Shown: positions 1 to 9,323 of the stretch, piece by piece
Layout: every line of letters starts with the position of its first letter
Position numbering within the stretch: position 1 is the stretch's first letter
From: Legionella anisa
Lineage (GTDB): Bacteria > Pseudomonadota > Gammaproteobacteria > Legionellales > Legionellaceae
DNA length: 64,000 nt
Direction of reading: 5' to 3'
Assembly (NCBI RefSeq): GCF_001467525.1
Contig: NZ_LNXS01000029.1
Coordinates: forward strand, 250,320-314,319
Position numbers and translations under genes: made by a program
The notes under the pieces: model-generated
Seen by the model: only the letters and a program-made list of their open reading frames with translations
What the model was told of the DNA's origin: nothing
Database searches by the model: none

Positions 1-2
1 AC

Positions 3-392
3 GCTACGGGACAGATGACTCGTTTACAACAAATTTTACGTCTTTCAGAAGGCAGTATTGATGTATTTAGTGGCGATGATTTTACCGCAGCATCCTGGAT
101 GTTGTCTGGAGCTAAGGGAAATATTTCCGCAGCGGCTAATGTGGTTGCCAAATTAATGGCTAAGTTATGCGACTCAGCTTTAGATGGTGATCATGCTTTA
201 AGTTTACGTTTAAACGAACAGCTAATGCCTCTATATGAATTATTGTTTGTTGAAACGAATCCGATTGCAATAAAATGGGCAGCAAGCAGAATGGGGTTAA
301 TGGAGAATGAACTAAGGATGCCGTTAACTCGTTTATCTAAAGAACATCATGAACCATTGGAAAAGGTAATGAAGAGTTTGGAGTTAATTTAA
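3..392 (+). CDS. dapA: 4-hydroxy-tetrahydrodipicolinate synthase, C-terminal part (partial)
   Basis: DapA condenses pyruvate with aspartate semialdehyde in lysine and peptidoglycan (diaminopimelate) synthesis in the cytoplasm. Only the last 130 or so codons are here; the frame is already open at base 3 and the gene begins left of the window. The remnant shows the end of the TIM barrel and the C-terminal helical domain: an ATGQMTRL segment like the conserved ATG that follows the Schiff-base lysine strand, then [17 protein letters not shown], and a tail with [11 protein letters not shown] and LRMPLTRLS, which are typical DapA landmarks. The active-site lysine lies outside the window. The stop codon is followed directly by the GTG of a small lipoprotein gene, so the two are probably co-transcribed. 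Confidence 0.93.
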   Translation, partial: ATGQMTRLQQILRLSEGSIDVFSGDDFTAASWMLSGAKGNISAAANVVAKLMAKLCDSALDGDHALSLRLNEQLMPLYELLFVETNPIAIKWAASRMGLMENELRMPLTRLSKEHHEPLEKVMKSLELI

Positions 393-605
393 GTGAAAAA
401 GTTGGGATTTATTGTTTTTTTTGTGCTTTTGTTCTCTGGGTGCAGTCGTTATGCCAGTAATGGTGAGCATCTTTACCTGAGTAGTCGTAATGGTCCCCAA
501 TTAGACGTTCCACCGCCATTAACGAGAACAAATATTAGTAGTTTTTATGATTTGCCTCAACAGAATCAGAATGCACAGGTAAGTATCGCTCCACCTGTAT
601 CATAA
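393..605 (+). CDS. Short BamC/NlpB-like lipoprotein
   Basis: A 70-aa predicted lipoprotein: a short positive N-terminus (MKKLG), a hydrophobic stretch and a lipobox ending LFSGC, so Cys17 is the likely lipidated residue. The mature part (GEHLYLSSRNGP, LDVPPPLTRTNISSFYDLP) resembles the unstructured N-terminal arm of BamC (NlpB), a member of the outer-membrane beta-barrel assembly complex. In many gammaproteobacteria bamC follows dapA, as here. Full BamC is over 300 aa; this protein has only the arm and lacks both helix-grip domains. The start is GTG immediately after the dapA stop, with a GGAG about eight bases upstream. It may be a reduced BamC that docks on BamD; that role is inferred. Confidence 0.75.
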   Translation: MKKLGFIVFFVLLFSGCSRYASNGEHLYLSSRNGPQLDVPPPLTRTNISSFYDLPQQNQNAQVSIAPPVS

Positions 606-615
606 GGGGTTTATT

Positions 616-1908
616 ATGACACCATCAGAATCAGCTGAGTTGCTTATTGTACAGGAATTATCGCAGCGTATTGTGGAGGCGCAACGCAAGATCAGGATTC
701 TTGATAGTATCAAATGGGATGAGACAATAAAAAAGGAATTTTTTAAGAATAAAGGCAAAAAGCTTCCGGCTGTTGATAAAGACTATTACGGCAAAAAGCC
801 TTTGCCTTTTGATGTTCATGACAAACAAGAAGAGTTTCGTATTATTTTGCGTGATACTCAAAATCAGCTTGGACAATATTCTACCTTAACTCGTTTAATA
901 CGCCGTCAGTGTGACGAATACAGTCGCGCGACCCAAATGCTCGCTGTGCGAGGTACTCCTGCATTTTCTGAATTAGCAATGGAATTGTATGGTAGCCCAA
1001 ACGATGTATTTTATGCGGGCGGGCCACGTATGTCCGAAATGGGGACTTTACTCTTTGATGTGTTAACAGGCCTTAGTGTTCAATTGCAATCTGACGCAGA
1101 TGTAAAACGTTATACGCCACAACAGGCTCAAGAAATTTTGCAAGCACGTTTAGGACAGTTTTTTGATAAACATCCTGGCAGAGTAACCGTGATGGTCAGT
1201 GACGATATGATCGCAGATGCTTCTGCTGGAGCGGACAGCATTAAATTAAGTCAACAGGCTATGTTTAGTGATCGTGATCTTCGTTATCTGGAGGTACATG
1301 AAGGTTGGGTGCACGTTGGCACTACCTTGAATGGTTCCATGCAACCCAATTGTTTTTTTCTCTCCAAAGGCTCACCTTCCAGTAGCGTTATTCAAGAAGG
1401 TTTGGCAGTCATTACGGAAGTGGTTACGTTTTCTTCATATCCCAGCCGCATGTTAAAGATTACCAATCGGGTGATTGCTCTGGACATGGTCACACAAGGG
1501 GCTGACTTCTTGGATATTTATAATTATTTTATGGAGTGTGGTTTAAGTGAAGAAGACAGTTACAATCAATCAGTACGTGTCTTTAGGGGAAGTACACCAA
1601 CGGGAGGACCTTTTACCAAAGATTTATCTTATGCTAAGGGTTTTGTATTAATTTACAATTACATTCGTTTTGCAATCAGTCGAAAGCATGTTGACTCTAT
1701 TCCCTTATTATTTACCGGGAAATTGGTTCTGGATGATTTACCTTTACTCACCGAATTAAAAGAGCGTGGGGTCTTAACCAATCCTGTTTATCTTCCACCT
1801 CCATTTCAAGATTTGGCAGCATTAAGTGCATGGATGAGTTTTTCTTTGTATTTGAATCAGTTTGATTTAAATGAGATTCAAAAGAATTTTCGCTTTTTGA
1901 TTGTTTGA
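616..1908 (+). CDS. DUF1704 / QEGLA-motif metallopeptidase-like protein
   Basis: A 430-aa protein of the family annotated 'flavohemoglobin expression-modulating QEGLA motif protein' (DUF1704). The family is distantly related to the MATCAP tubulin tyrosine/glutamate carboxypeptidases. The sequence shows an HExxxH metal site (HEGWVH, His228, Glu229, His233) followed by the eponymous QEGLA motif (Gln260-Ala264), whose Glu261 would be the third zinc ligand. The N-terminal 120 residues are helical and charged. Length matches the family. It sits 10 bases after the BamC-like gene and may share its transcript. The natural substrate in bacteria is unknown; peptidase chemistry is inferred from the metal motif. 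Confidence 0.85.
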   Translation: MTPSESAELLIVQELSQRIVEAQRKIRILDSIKWDETIKKEFFKNKGKKLPAVDKDYYGKKPLPFDVHDKQEEFRIILRDTQNQLGQYSTLTRLIRRQCDEYSRATQMLAVRGTPAFSELAMELYGSPNDVFYAGGPRMSEMGTLLFDVLTGLSVQLQSDADVKRYTPQQAQEILQARLGQFFDKHPGRVTVMVSDDMIADASAGADSIKLSQQAMFSDRDLRYLEVHEGWVHVGTTLNGSMQPNCFFLSKGSPSSSVIQEGLAVITEVVTFSSYPSRMLKITNRVIALDMVTQGADFLDIYNYFMECGLSEEDSYNQSVRVFRGSTPTGGPFTKDLSYAKGFVLIYNYIRFAISRKHVDSIPLLFTGKLVLDDLPLLTELKERGVLTNPVYLPPPFQDLAALSAWMSFSLYLNQFDLNEIQKNFRFLIV

Positions 1909-1933
1909 AAAAATTGTAGCGGATGTCTAAAAG

Positions 1934-1965
1934 GCTGTCATCCCTGCGCAGGCAGGGATGACAGC
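1934..1965. repeat. Perfect intergenic palindrome
   Basis: Two 14-base arms (GCTGTCATCCCTGC and its complement) are separated by four bases, in the gap after the QEGLA gene. The same TGTCATCCCTGC core recurs near 63730 at the other end of the window, so this is one copy of a dispersed palindromic repeat rather than only a local terminator. Confidence 0.75.
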
Positions 1966-2045
1966 AGATGATGGATCAAAGAAGATGCAGAGGCTTGTCT
2001 CCAGCAAAAAAGAAGAGATGTCTAAAATATATAAAAAATACTGTT

Positions 2046-2084
2046 ACCTGGGTTGCTTTGTTTCACCCAGGCTCCGGTTTTTTT
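2046..2084 (+). terminator. Intrinsic terminator after the QEGLA gene
   Basis: ACCTGGGT and ACCCAGGC arms form a hairpin with an 11-base loop, followed within seven bases by a run of seven or more T on the plus strand. It would end transcription of the dapA-lipoprotein-QEGLA run. Confidence 0.6.
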
Positions 2085-2104
2085 AAAATGTTGGAATACG
2101 ATAA

Positions 2105-2599
2105 TTAGGCTTTGCACACTACAGCTTGCATCAGATCGAGTGATTCTTCTTTTTCTTGTTGTGGTGTAAAGAATCGATGAGCGTGACTGTAACTTAAATT
2201 TGGCTTCGCTTGCTCTTGTAATGCTCTTGCTAATTGAGGGTATTCACCCACGAGCGATTGCGCCTGTTCTTTGATGTATGAATCATCAGACTTATTAATC
2301 ATCGTTACATAATGCGCTGCTTTTTTCAGATCGCCAGGCTCTGTTGAATTTCCTAATATTTGGCACATAACCAACATTGCATTAGTACACCCCAAATTAG
2401 CAGCTTGGCGCATCGTTTGTTTGTACTGAGAAGATGTTGGTGGATAAATATGGGCTAAATGATATAAAGCCATAGGATTATCCTGGGCTAAGGCCATCAT
2501 TTTAGGTAAATGTTGGACTACAGCTTGCTTTAAAACAGGATCATTAGGTGATCTGTGTAATTGATTTACCAGCACAGCAAATTCATTACTTGACGACAT
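2105..2599 (-). CDS. Hypothetical protein with weak Sel1/TPR-like helices
   Basis: A 164-aa soluble protein with no signal peptide. The middle (ALYHLAHIYPP, AANLGCTNAMLVMCQILG, DLKKAAHYV) has the small-residue spacing of Sel1/TPR-type helical repeats, but none is canonical. The C-terminus is glutamate-rich (QQEKEESLDL) and then hydrophobic, as seen in the translocation signals of some Legionella Dot/Icm effectors. That is suggestive only. The ATG has a GGGGTAGG upstream. It is convergent with the QEGLA gene and stands alone. Function not recognised. Confidence 0.6.
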   Translation of the reverse strand: MSSSNEFAVLVNQLHRSPNDPVLKQAVVQHLPKMMALAQDNPMALYHLAHIYPPTSSQYKQTMRQAANLGCTNAMLVMCQILGNSTEPGDLKKAAHYVTMINKSDDSYIKEQAQSLVGEYPQLARALQEQAKPNLSYSHAHRFFTPQQEKEESLDLMQAVVCKA

Positions 2600-2678
2600 A
2601 TCCTACCCCTAACTTTGACTCATTCCCTTGTAGGATAAAAGATCAAGGTTAAGGCAAGATTAAGAGGGGTAGGCTTTA

Positions 2679-3431
2679 CTATTTTTTTACATAATCAAAC
2701 ACGGACCATCCTATATGGAACAGCATATGTGCCAAGATTGCGACAATTAGTCCATATTGCCAAAATAGATATCCAAAAAGTAATGATTGGTAAAGGCTAA
2801 GTACAATTAGAGAATAAATGAAGCGTCGGTTTGAGGTGCAACCAGCAGCAAGGTAAGCTGGGAGTTGGCTTACTGCAAATACTAAACCACTAATAAAAAT
2901 TGAAATCCAAATGATTAAGACAGGATATTGTTTCGTGAAGAGCAGGGCGAAAAAGGTAGCAAGATTCATTAATCCCCATCGTGCTATAATTTCTTCTACT
3001 ACACCTCCATAAAGAACACAGCCATCGAGGCCAAGAGCCTTGCGGAGATTCGTCATGATTTCCATGTTTTTTTCATCGATGATGCGTGCAATAACACCAT
3101 AATAAAGAACTAAAAACACCAGCAACCCCAAAAAAGCATACAAAACAGTAGGTAATAGAATAGGAATTAATGCATTTATTCCTACAGTACCCTGTAAAAG
3201 TTCTTCGAGTATTGTGGCATGTAAGCCCGTAGTGTTAGATAATACAGAACCTGCAATGCACAGGACCAATACCATAAATAAAGTTTGCAAGATGGCAAAA
3301 CGACTCGCCCGTTTTTTTAGCTCTTCGGAATTTTCTGGTAACAAAAAGTAAATTAAACGTTTTATTGCAATGACAACGCCTGGGATGGATAAGCAGAACA
3401 AAACGATAATTAACGGCCAATTGATTGTCAT
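2679..3431 (-). CDS. CPBP-family (CAAX protease-like) membrane protein
   Basis: A 250-aa protein with about six to seven hydrophobic segments. It carries the EExxxR motif of the CPBP/Abi (Rce1-like) intramembrane protease family (VVEEIIARWG, about residue 145) and a late HMLFHIGWS motif near residue 240 that fits the last conserved His motif. In the second motif (GLVFAVSQLPAY) a glutamine stands where most members have the catalytic or metal-binding histidine, so activity is doubtful. The start has a good AAGGAT ribosome site. CPBP proteins process prenylated or bacteriocin-like substrates or serve as scaffolds; no substrate is evident here. Confidence 0.7.
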   Translation of the reverse strand: MTINWPLIIVLFCLSIPGVVIAIKRLIYFLLPENSEELKKRASRFAILQTLFMVLVLCIAGSVLSNTTGLHATILEELLQGTVGINALIPILLPTVLYAFLGLLVFLVLYYGVIARIIDEKNMEIMTNLRKALGLDGCVLYGGVVEEIIARWGLMNLATFFALLFTKQYPVLIIWISIFISGLVFAVSQLPAYLAAGCTSNRRFIYSLIVLSLYQSLLFGYLFWQYGLIVAILAHMLFHIGWSVFDYVKK

Positions 3432-3478
3432 TTATTATCCTTAATATAAAAATATAAGCGCTCAGCCCATCCAACTGT

Positions 3479-4783
3479 TCAAGTTAAGATGGGAAACGAA
3501 TTATTACTCTTAAACAGCACGGCGTAAAAAAATCCATCCATACCGTGTTCCCCGGGTAAAATTTGTAGGCCATGTTTTGTTGCATGTCCACTGATCCCGT
3601 ATTCTTTAATTATCGTACAGTCTGGATGGGTTGCAACAAAATTTGCAATTTGTTGCTCATTTTCAGCAGGCATCACGGAACACGTGGCGTAAACCAGTAA
3701 ACCACCTTTTGCGAGCAAAGGCCATAAGCAATCGAGCATGTTATGCTGGATTTTAGTTATAGTATCAATTTCTTCTTTATTACGTAATAATTTTATATCG
3801 GAATGACGTCGAATGACGCCGGTTGCAGAACAAGGAGCATCTAACAAAATACGATCAAAAAGTTGACCGTCCCACCATTTGGCAGGAGTTAAAGCATCGC
3901 CCTCCATTAAAGTGGCATGCAAATTAAGACGGTCTAAGTTTTCCCGGACGCGTTTCAATCGCTTGGGATCAACATCTAAAGCAATACATGCCGACAGATT
4001 AGGTTCTTTTTCTAAAATATGGCAGGTTTTTCCTCCAGGAGCACAACAGGCATCAAGAAGACGTAGCCCCGGTTTTAAAGACAATAAGGAGACAGCCAAT
4101 TGTGCTGCGCCATCTTGAACGGAAATGCAACCCTGTGCAAAACCAGGGAGTTGGCGTACATCGCAAGGCGTAATTAAATTAATCCCTTCAGGTGCTACAG
4201 GATGGGGCTCAGCAGCAATGCCTTCTCGCTTTAAAATCTGTAAATATTCGGCAACGGAATTTTTTTGTAGGTTAACTCTTAAGGTCATGGGCGGATGCAT
4301 GTCATTTGCGTGGGCGATGGATTGCCAGTCATCAGGCCAATCTGCTTGCAAGCGTTCCAATAGCCATTGGGGCTGGCCATGAATGAATAAGGGATCCGTA
4401 CTAAGACGTGCCAAAATTTCTTCTTGCTGACGGCAGAAATTGCGTAAAACGGCATTAACCAAGCCTTTTGCCCATGGTTTTTTGATTTTTTCAAGCAAGG
4501 CAACTGTTTCTTTGACTACTGCATAATCGGGCAGCTGCATGTAGTGTAATTGATAAAGACCGATAAGTAGCGCAACCCAAATTTCCAATTCTTTGGGTTT
4601 TTTTTGAAGCAAACATTCCGCTAAAGCGTGCAAACGAAAATAATGACGGCAGAAGCCAAAGCAAATCTCTTTGGTCATTGGAGTGACTTCAGCTGTTGCA
4701 GGCATAAGTTGGGATAAGGATGATTTTTCAGTTAATAAGCGAGTTAAAATTTTTAAGGCATGCAGTCGTTCATTCTTGTTCAT
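3479..4783 (-). CDS. rsmB: 16S rRNA m5C967 methyltransferase RsmB
   Basis: RsmB (Fmu/Sun) methylates C967 of 16S rRNA with SAM. The 434-aa protein has an N-terminal NusB-like helical RNA-binding domain (about residues 1-140) and a C-terminal RsmB/NOP2 Rossmann methyltransferase. Visible motifs are the SAM-binding [11 protein letters not shown], the DAPCS motif with Cys318, and the catalytic ATCSV motif with Cys368. I chose ATG at 4783, 16 codons inside the longest frame, because it forms an ATGA overlap with the fmt stop and leaves the usual family N-terminus ([10 protein letters not shown]). Order def/fmt/rsmB is common in gammaproteobacteria, and fmt-rsmB here are one unit. Confidence 0.95.
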   Translation of the reverse strand: MNKNERLHALKILTRLLTEKSSLSQLMPATAEVTPMTKEICFGFCRHYFRLHALAECLLQKKPKELEIWVALLIGLYQLHYMQLPDYAVVKETVALLEKIKKPWAKGLVNAVLRNFCRQQEEILARLSTDPLFIHGQPQWLLERLQADWPDDWQSIAHANDMHPPMTLRVNLQKNSVAEYLQILKREGIAAEPHPVAPEGINLITPCDVRQLPGFAQGCISVQDGAAQLAVSLLSLKPGLRLLDACCAPGGKTCHILEKEPNLSACIALDVDPKRLKRVRENLDRLNLHATLMEGDALTPAKWWDGQLFDRILLDAPCSATGVIRRHSDIKLLRNKEEIDTITKIQHNMLDCLWPLLAKGGLLVYATCSVMPAENEQQIANFVATHPDCTIIKEYGISGHATKHGLQILPGEHGMDGFFYAVLFKSNNSFPILT

Positions 4784-5724
4784 GAAAACACAAATCCTGC
4801 ATGTACCTGTGATTTGGAGGAATTTAACCAATCTGCTATGGAAATCACTTTAGCACCTGGAAACTGGATTCGCTCTACGAGCAAACCGTGATCTCCGGTT
4901 GCAACCAGCATCCCCTTTTTATCAACGTTGACGACAGTCCCAGGTGGTGGGGAAAAGGGTAGTGCTACAACTTGGGCTTGATGGATCCGCAAAATTTCTT
5001 CACCAAAGTGTGTGTAAGCGATTGGCCAAGGGTTGAATGCGCGAATTTTTCGATCGATTTCTACTGCAGTTTGTTGCCAGTTAATGCGCGCATCTTCTTT
5101 GTTAATTTTGCTGGCATAGGTGGCTAATTCACTATTTTGAATTTCAGGTTTTGCGGTTTGAGCAGCTAATTCATCTAAGGTTTGGAGTAGGGGTTGTGCG
5201 GAGATTTTTGCCAGATTGTCATGCAAGCTTTGTGCGGTTTCTGATGTACTTATCGGACAGGTAATTTTACGCAGCATAGCACCTGTATCCATGCCTGCAT
5301 CCATTTGCATAATCGTCACCCCAGACTCTGTATCGCCATGAAGAATGGCCGATTGAATGGGGGAGGCACCACGCCAACGAGGTAATAAGGAGGCATGCAC
5401 ATTAATGCAGCCTAAGCGGGGAATTTCCAGCACTGCTTTAGGCAAGATTAATCCATAAGCGATAACGACCATGACATCAGGTTTTAATGCGGCAAGCTCT
5501 GCGATTGCTTCAGGATTTTTGAAATTCAGTGGTTGATGGACTGAAATTTGATGGTTTAATGCCCATTCTTTCACCGCAGAAGCGTGTAGTTTTCGACCAC
5601 GCCCAGCAGGACGGTCTGGTTGAGTATAAATCGCTTGAATATGATGTGTTGAATGGAGTAGTGCATTTAGACAAGGTAAACCAAATTCTGGTGTTCCAGC
5701 GAAAACGATGTTCAATCGACTCAT
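4780..5724 (-). CDS. fmt: Methionyl-tRNA formyltransferase
   Basis: Fmt formylates the amino group of initiator Met-tRNA using 10-formyl-tetrahydrofolate. The 314-aa protein begins with the family signature VFAGTPEFG. It carries the formyl-transfer loop [15 protein letters not shown], the catalytic aspartate segment [12 protein letters not shown], and a C-terminal OB-fold tRNA-binding domain (about residues 205-314, including [10 protein letters not shown]). Length is normal. It overlaps rsmB by four bases and would be translated first. The upstream gap contains an inverted repeat before def, so def may be transcribed separately. Confidence 0.97.
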   Translation of the reverse strand: MSRLNIVFAGTPEFGLPCLNALLHSTHHIQAIYTQPDRPAGRGRKLHASAVKEWALNHQISVHQPLNFKNPEAIAELAALKPDVMVVIAYGLILPKAVLEIPRLGCINVHASLLPRWRGASPIQSAILHGDTESGVTIMQMDAGMDTGAMLRKITCPISTSETAQSLHDNLAKISAQPLLQTLDELAAQTAKPEIQNSELATYASKINKEDARINWQQTAVEIDRKIRAFNPWPIAYTHFGEEILRIHQAQVVALPFSPPPGTVVNVDKKGMLVATGDHGLLVERIQFPGAKVISIADWLNSSKSQVHAGFVFS

Positions 5725-5836
5725 GATAACTACTCACCTCGATCAAGGAGCGTTTTTAAGAGACGCATCTTGAATGATAAACCTGTGAAAAAATTCAGTG
5801 TAATATCTCTGAGAAATACCCTGAAAATTTTCTCAT

Positions 5837-5869
5837 CCTACGTATCGCGCTTTATGCGCAGTACGTAGG
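5837..5869. repeat. Inverted repeat between fmt and def
   Basis: CCTACGTA and TACGTAGG arms, with inner GCGC/GCGC pairs separated by a two-base mismatch, enclose a TTTAT loop. No T run follows, so it is better read as a hairpin or short palindromic repeat than as a clear terminator. Confidence 0.55.
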
Positions 5870-5936
5870 GAAGCTTATAAAATTTATTATTTTAACAATA
5901 AAACTACTTTTTAATTTTGTGCCTATCACTCAGGCA

Positions 5937-6446
5937 TTATTTACGTGCATGATGGCGTTTAAATTTATCTAATTTTTTACGAGCCATGGCTTTTTTCAAT
6001 GGAGAAAGCAGATCAATGAACAGCTTACCATTCATGTGATCAATTTCATGTTGCAAACATTCAGCGAGCAAGCCTTCGGCTTTAATTTCAAAAGGGTTAC
6101 CCTTTCTATCCAAAGCCTTTACTGTAACTTTTTCTGCGCGGATAACCGTATCGTAAGCGCCGGGAACAGAAAGACAGCCTTCTTCAAATTTGTTTTCGCC
6201 TTCTGATGCAATGATTTCAGGATTGATAATAACCAGTTGATTCTGTTTGTCACCTACAATATCAATCACGGACAAACGCAAACTAATACCAATTTGAGGT
6301 GCAGCAAGGCCAACGCCGCGAGCGTCGTACATTGTCTCAAACATATCGTCAATCAATGTTTGCAATTTGTCATCAAAATGAGCAACAGGTTTTGCAACCG
6401 CTCTTAATCGAGGGTCAGGCAAATATAGAATTGGATGAATAGCCAT
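5937..6446 (-). CDS. def: Peptide deformylase
   Basis: Def removes the N-formyl group from nascent proteins, the counterpart of Fmt. The 169-aa protein has all three family motifs: GVGLAAPQIG, EGCLSVPG with metal ligand Cys91, and the HEIDH metal site (His133, Glu134, His137), matching the positions in the E. coli enzyme. It is on the same strand as fmt, 212 bases upstream of it. The start ATG precedes AIHPILYLPDPRLR, the usual N-terminus. The gene is divergent from the LysM gene. Confidence 0.97.
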   Translation of the reverse strand: MAIHPILYLPDPRLRAVAKPVAHFDDKLQTLIDDMFETMYDARGVGLAAPQIGISLRLSVIDIVGDKQNQLVIINPEIIASEGENKFEEGCLSVPGAYDTVIRAEKVTVKALDRKGNPFEIKAEGLLAECLQHEIDHMNGKLFIDLLSPLKKAMARKKLDKFKRHHARK

Positions 6447-6537
6447 TGTTTATCTAGTTCTCTACACAAAAATCATGTTAATATTATCCTTCATATAGTG
6501 TAAGGCTGCAAGATATTCCAACAAAGGATTGACTCTA

Positions 6538-7575
6538 ATGAGATTTATTCTCTTTATATTCTTCTTTTTTTTCTCCACTTTGAATTATGCTTTAAGCGTA
6601 AAATCAGATGCACCAGAGCGGTATGTGGTTCAACATGGTGATACTCTGTGGGGTATAGCAGGTCGCTATTTAGATAATCCTTGGGAATGGAAGGAGCTTT
6701 GGCAGGCTAATCCAAAAATAAAAAATCCCAATCATTTATATCCGGGAGCCGTTCTGGTTTTAGCCTATTCCGGAAACAGACCTTATATCAAGGTACTATC
6801 GAATGGCACAATAAAATTATCACCCAATATTCGACCCTTACCTTTAGATGACCCCATTCCTGCAATTCCTTTAAACGAGATTAGACCTTTTTTAAATGAG
6901 TCGCTTATATTGGATCAGGATGTTATCAATCAAGCCCCTTACATCGTATCCCTAGTAGGAGGACATATGTTGGCTGGGCAAGGGGATAAAGTTTATGTTA
7001 AAGGATTACATCCTTCACGAGTACTGCCTGTAAGAGGGGTTCCTGCTTATTCTGTTTTTAGGGGCGGGAAAGATTATGTGCATCCGCTAACTAAAGAACT
7101 TTTGGGGTATCGAGCGAATTTGGTAGCTAATGCGGAGTTGCTTGCAGGGGGAGAACCCGCAACTATTTTATTAACCACTATTAATGAAGGAGTGAAAGTA
7201 GAAGATAGTGTAATGATTAATAATAGCTCTGAATTTAATTTGAATTTTGTACCCAAAGCGCCCCAGTTCCTTGTAAAGGGATTTATTATTGATATGCCTA
7301 ATAGTATGCCTGGTGGGAGTATCGAAGGGGCTATTGGCGGCTTGGTCGTGGTTAGTTTAGGTGCCCGAGATGGACTTGAAGCAGGCGATGTTCTGGCAAT
7401 CTATAGGAAGTCACGTACAGTCAATGATCCCAAGAATAGCCTATTCCCCATTCGATTGCCCCCCGAACGTATTGGCGAGGTGATGATTTTCCGTGTGTTT
7501 ACTAAAACCAGTTTTGCTTTAATCGTTCGTTCAACCCGCCCTGTTTATTTATTAAATTTAGTGGCTAACCCATGA
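6538..7575 (+). CDS. LysM-domain periplasmic or envelope protein
   Basis: A 345-aa exported protein. A hydrophobic signal (FILFIFFFFFSTLNYALS) is followed by one LysM peptidoglycan-binding domain at about residues 28-80 (YVVQHGDTLWGIAG, WQANPKIKNPNHLYPG). The rest is a beta-rich region of unknown function found with LysM in gammaproteobacterial proteins encoded beside dprA. I chose ATG 6538 over the upstream TTG at 6529 because the AAAGGA ribosome site lies nine bases before the ATG. Its stop overlaps the dprA ATG (ATGA), so it leads a dprA-smg operon. A role in cell-wall binding follows from LysM; the exact role is not known. Confidence 0.85.
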   Translation: MRFILFIFFFFFSTLNYALSVKSDAPERYVVQHGDTLWGIAGRYLDNPWEWKELWQANPKIKNPNHLYPGAVLVLAYSGNRPYIKVLSNGTIKLSPNIRPLPLDDPIPAIPLNEIRPFLNESLILDQDVINQAPYIVSLVGGHMLAGQGDKVYVKGLHPSRVLPVRGVPAYSVFRGGKDYVHPLTKELLGYRANLVANAELLAGGEPATILLTTINEGVKVEDSVMINNSSEFNLNFVPKAPQFLVKGFIIDMPNSMPGGSIEGAIGGLVVVSLGARDGLEAGDVLAIYRKSRTVNDPKNSLFPIRLPPERIGEVMIFRVFTKTSFALIVRSTRPVYLLNLVANP

Positions 7576-8645
7576 ATAATTTATCCTATTACCTCGCATT
7601 AAACCGAATGGAAAGAGTGGGGCCGCGTACTGCTGACAAACTACAAAAACGTTGGCCTGATTTACAACAAATGTTCCAGCTTTCAGCAGTTGAACTGGAA
7701 CAAGCGGGTCTATCCTTTGCTTTGGCACAAACGATAGCTGGTTTTGATTTGAGCTTGGTGCAAGAAGATCTCAGATGGTTGGAGGCTGCAGACGATCATC
7801 ATATACTCACTTGGGATTCGCCCGAGTATCCCTCTTTATTGAAAGAAATTACGGATCCTCCTATCGTTTTATATGCAAAAGGGCAGCTTTCCTGTTTAAA
7901 GCAACCTACATTAGCTGTAGTAGGTAGTCGTAACCCTACTGTAACTGGGAGTGAAAATGCACGGCAATTTGCAAAAGCAATCGCATCCCACGGCGTGACG
8001 ATTGTAAGTGGTTTGGCACTAGGTGTTGACGCCCAGGCTCATCTGGGATGTTTGGAGGCAGGAGGACAAACAATTGCGGTTTTAGGCACGGGAATCGATC
8101 GAATATATCCTCATCAGCACAAGGGTTTGTCGCAACAAATTGCTCAGAATGGCTTGTTAGTGAGCGAATTTCCCTTAAAAAGTCCACCTATCGCTGGACA
8201 TTTCCCTAGAAGAAATCGTATAATAAGTGGTTTATCATTGTGCACTTTGGTTGTTGAGTCAGCAATCAAAAGTGGTTCGTTAATCACAGCACGAATGGCC
8301 TTGGAACAAAACCGAGATGTTTTAGCAATCCCTGGCTCCATTCACAATCCTCTGGCTCGAGGGTGTCATTACCTGTTACAGCAAGGAGCCAAATTAGTTA
8401 CTTCAGTTGTTGATGTTCTCGAGGAGTTTCAGATTGATTCAGAACAACAAACAGCTGATAAAGCTATTTTACCTCTTGCCAGCGGGAATAAAAACCTAGT
8501 AAAGTTCATTGGCTTTGAAATGACAACTGTTGATCAGATCATTTTACGTAGTGGATGCACCGTTGAGCAAGTCACTAGTGAGCTTGCAGAATTAGAATTA
8601 AATGGGGCTGTAGTATCTGTGCCCGGTGGCTATATGAGGTGTTAG
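7572..8645 (+). CDS. dprA: DNA-processing protein DprA
   Basis: DprA (Smf) binds incoming single-stranded DNA during natural transformation and loads RecA. The 357-aa protein has an N-terminal SAM-like helical domain (GPRTADKLQKRWP). The Rossmann-like core follows, with GSRNPT, SGLALGVDAQAH, LGTGIDRIYP, SEFP and FPRRNRIISGLS, and then a C-terminal winged-helix (DML1-like) domain from about residue 300. Length is normal. It overlaps the LysM gene by four bases and is followed three bases later by smg. Intact competence machinery here fits the natural competence known in Legionella. Confidence 0.96.
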   Translation: MNNLSYYLALNRMERVGPRTADKLQKRWPDLQQMFQLSAVELEQAGLSFALAQTIAGFDLSLVQEDLRWLEAADDHHILTWDSPEYPSLLKEITDPPIVLYAKGQLSCLKQPTLAVVGSRNPTVTGSENARQFAKAIASHGVTIVSGLALGVDAQAHLGCLEAGGQTIAVLGTGIDRIYPHQHKGLSQQIAQNGLLVSEFPLKSPPIAGHFPRRNRIISGLSLCTLVVESAIKSGSLITARMALEQNRDVLAIPGSIHNPLARGCHYLLQQGAKLVTSVVDVLEEFQIDSEQQTADKAILPLASGNKNLVKFIGFEMTTVDQIILRSGCTVEQVTSELAELELNGAVVSVPGGYMRC

Positions 8646-8648
8646 TAT

Positions 8649-9086
8649 ATGAAAGATAACTTATTTGAAATGTTATTGAGTTTATTTGAAAAAAGTCTTA
8701 CCCAGCTGCAAAAAAGCCATAAAACTGCTGATCAGGATGCATTAGAACAACTTAATGGAGAGGATATTGAGGCTTCAGAGGAACAAGTTTTGCATTTGAA
8801 GTTGCAACAACACACCTCCACACGAATTTTTACATATGACGAGCAAATGAAACTGACTAAGGCCAGTCATCAATTTCTCATGCGTATGAAATTATGGAAG
8901 ATTCTTAATCCAGAATCGTTTGAAATGATTATGAATCAATTACAATTTTCTGAGTCTCGTATCGTAACTCTTCAAGAGACTAAATGGACCATAAGAAATG
9001 CCTTGGCGAGTTCGTTGAATGAAGAACAGCTTGCTTTTCTTGATTTAGTTCTTTATCAATCAGAAGATGAATTGACATTACATTAA
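8649..9086 (+). CDS. smg: Smg family protein (DUF494)
   Basis: A 145-aa acidic protein of the Smg/DUF494 family, which in E. coli and many gammaproteobacteria is encoded next to dprA/smf, as here. It starts MKDNLFEMLLSLFEKS and has the family pattern of an N-terminal helix, an acidic middle and a C-terminal block with ALASSLNEEQLAFLDLVLY. The biochemical role is not established. It lies three bases after dprA and 237 bases before topA; that gap holds only a doubtful 61-codon frame with a TTG start. Confidence 0.9.
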   Translation: MKDNLFEMLLSLFEKSLTQLQKSHKTADQDALEQLNGEDIEASEEQVLHLKLQQHTSTRIFTYDEQMKLTKASHQFLMRMKLWKILNPESFEMIMNQLQFSESRIVTLQETKWTIRNALASSLNEEQLAFLDLVLYQSEDELTLH

Positions 9087-9323
9087 AAAGATCATCGATA
9101 CCCATGAAACTTCAAAATGCTCGGTTTAGACGATTTGATTTTTGTTCTGGAACGGAAAAAGCAATAGGTTAAAACGAGCATCTTGGAGTTTCCTGGATAT
9201 ATTACCTATATTACTAGAAGTTGGTGATATTTCATTTTCAGCACCAATGTACCGTACTTTTCTTCAGGTTCGGTCATTCCCGGTGCTTAGGGATGAAGTG
9301 AAAAGGATAAGGTTGACGTTACT

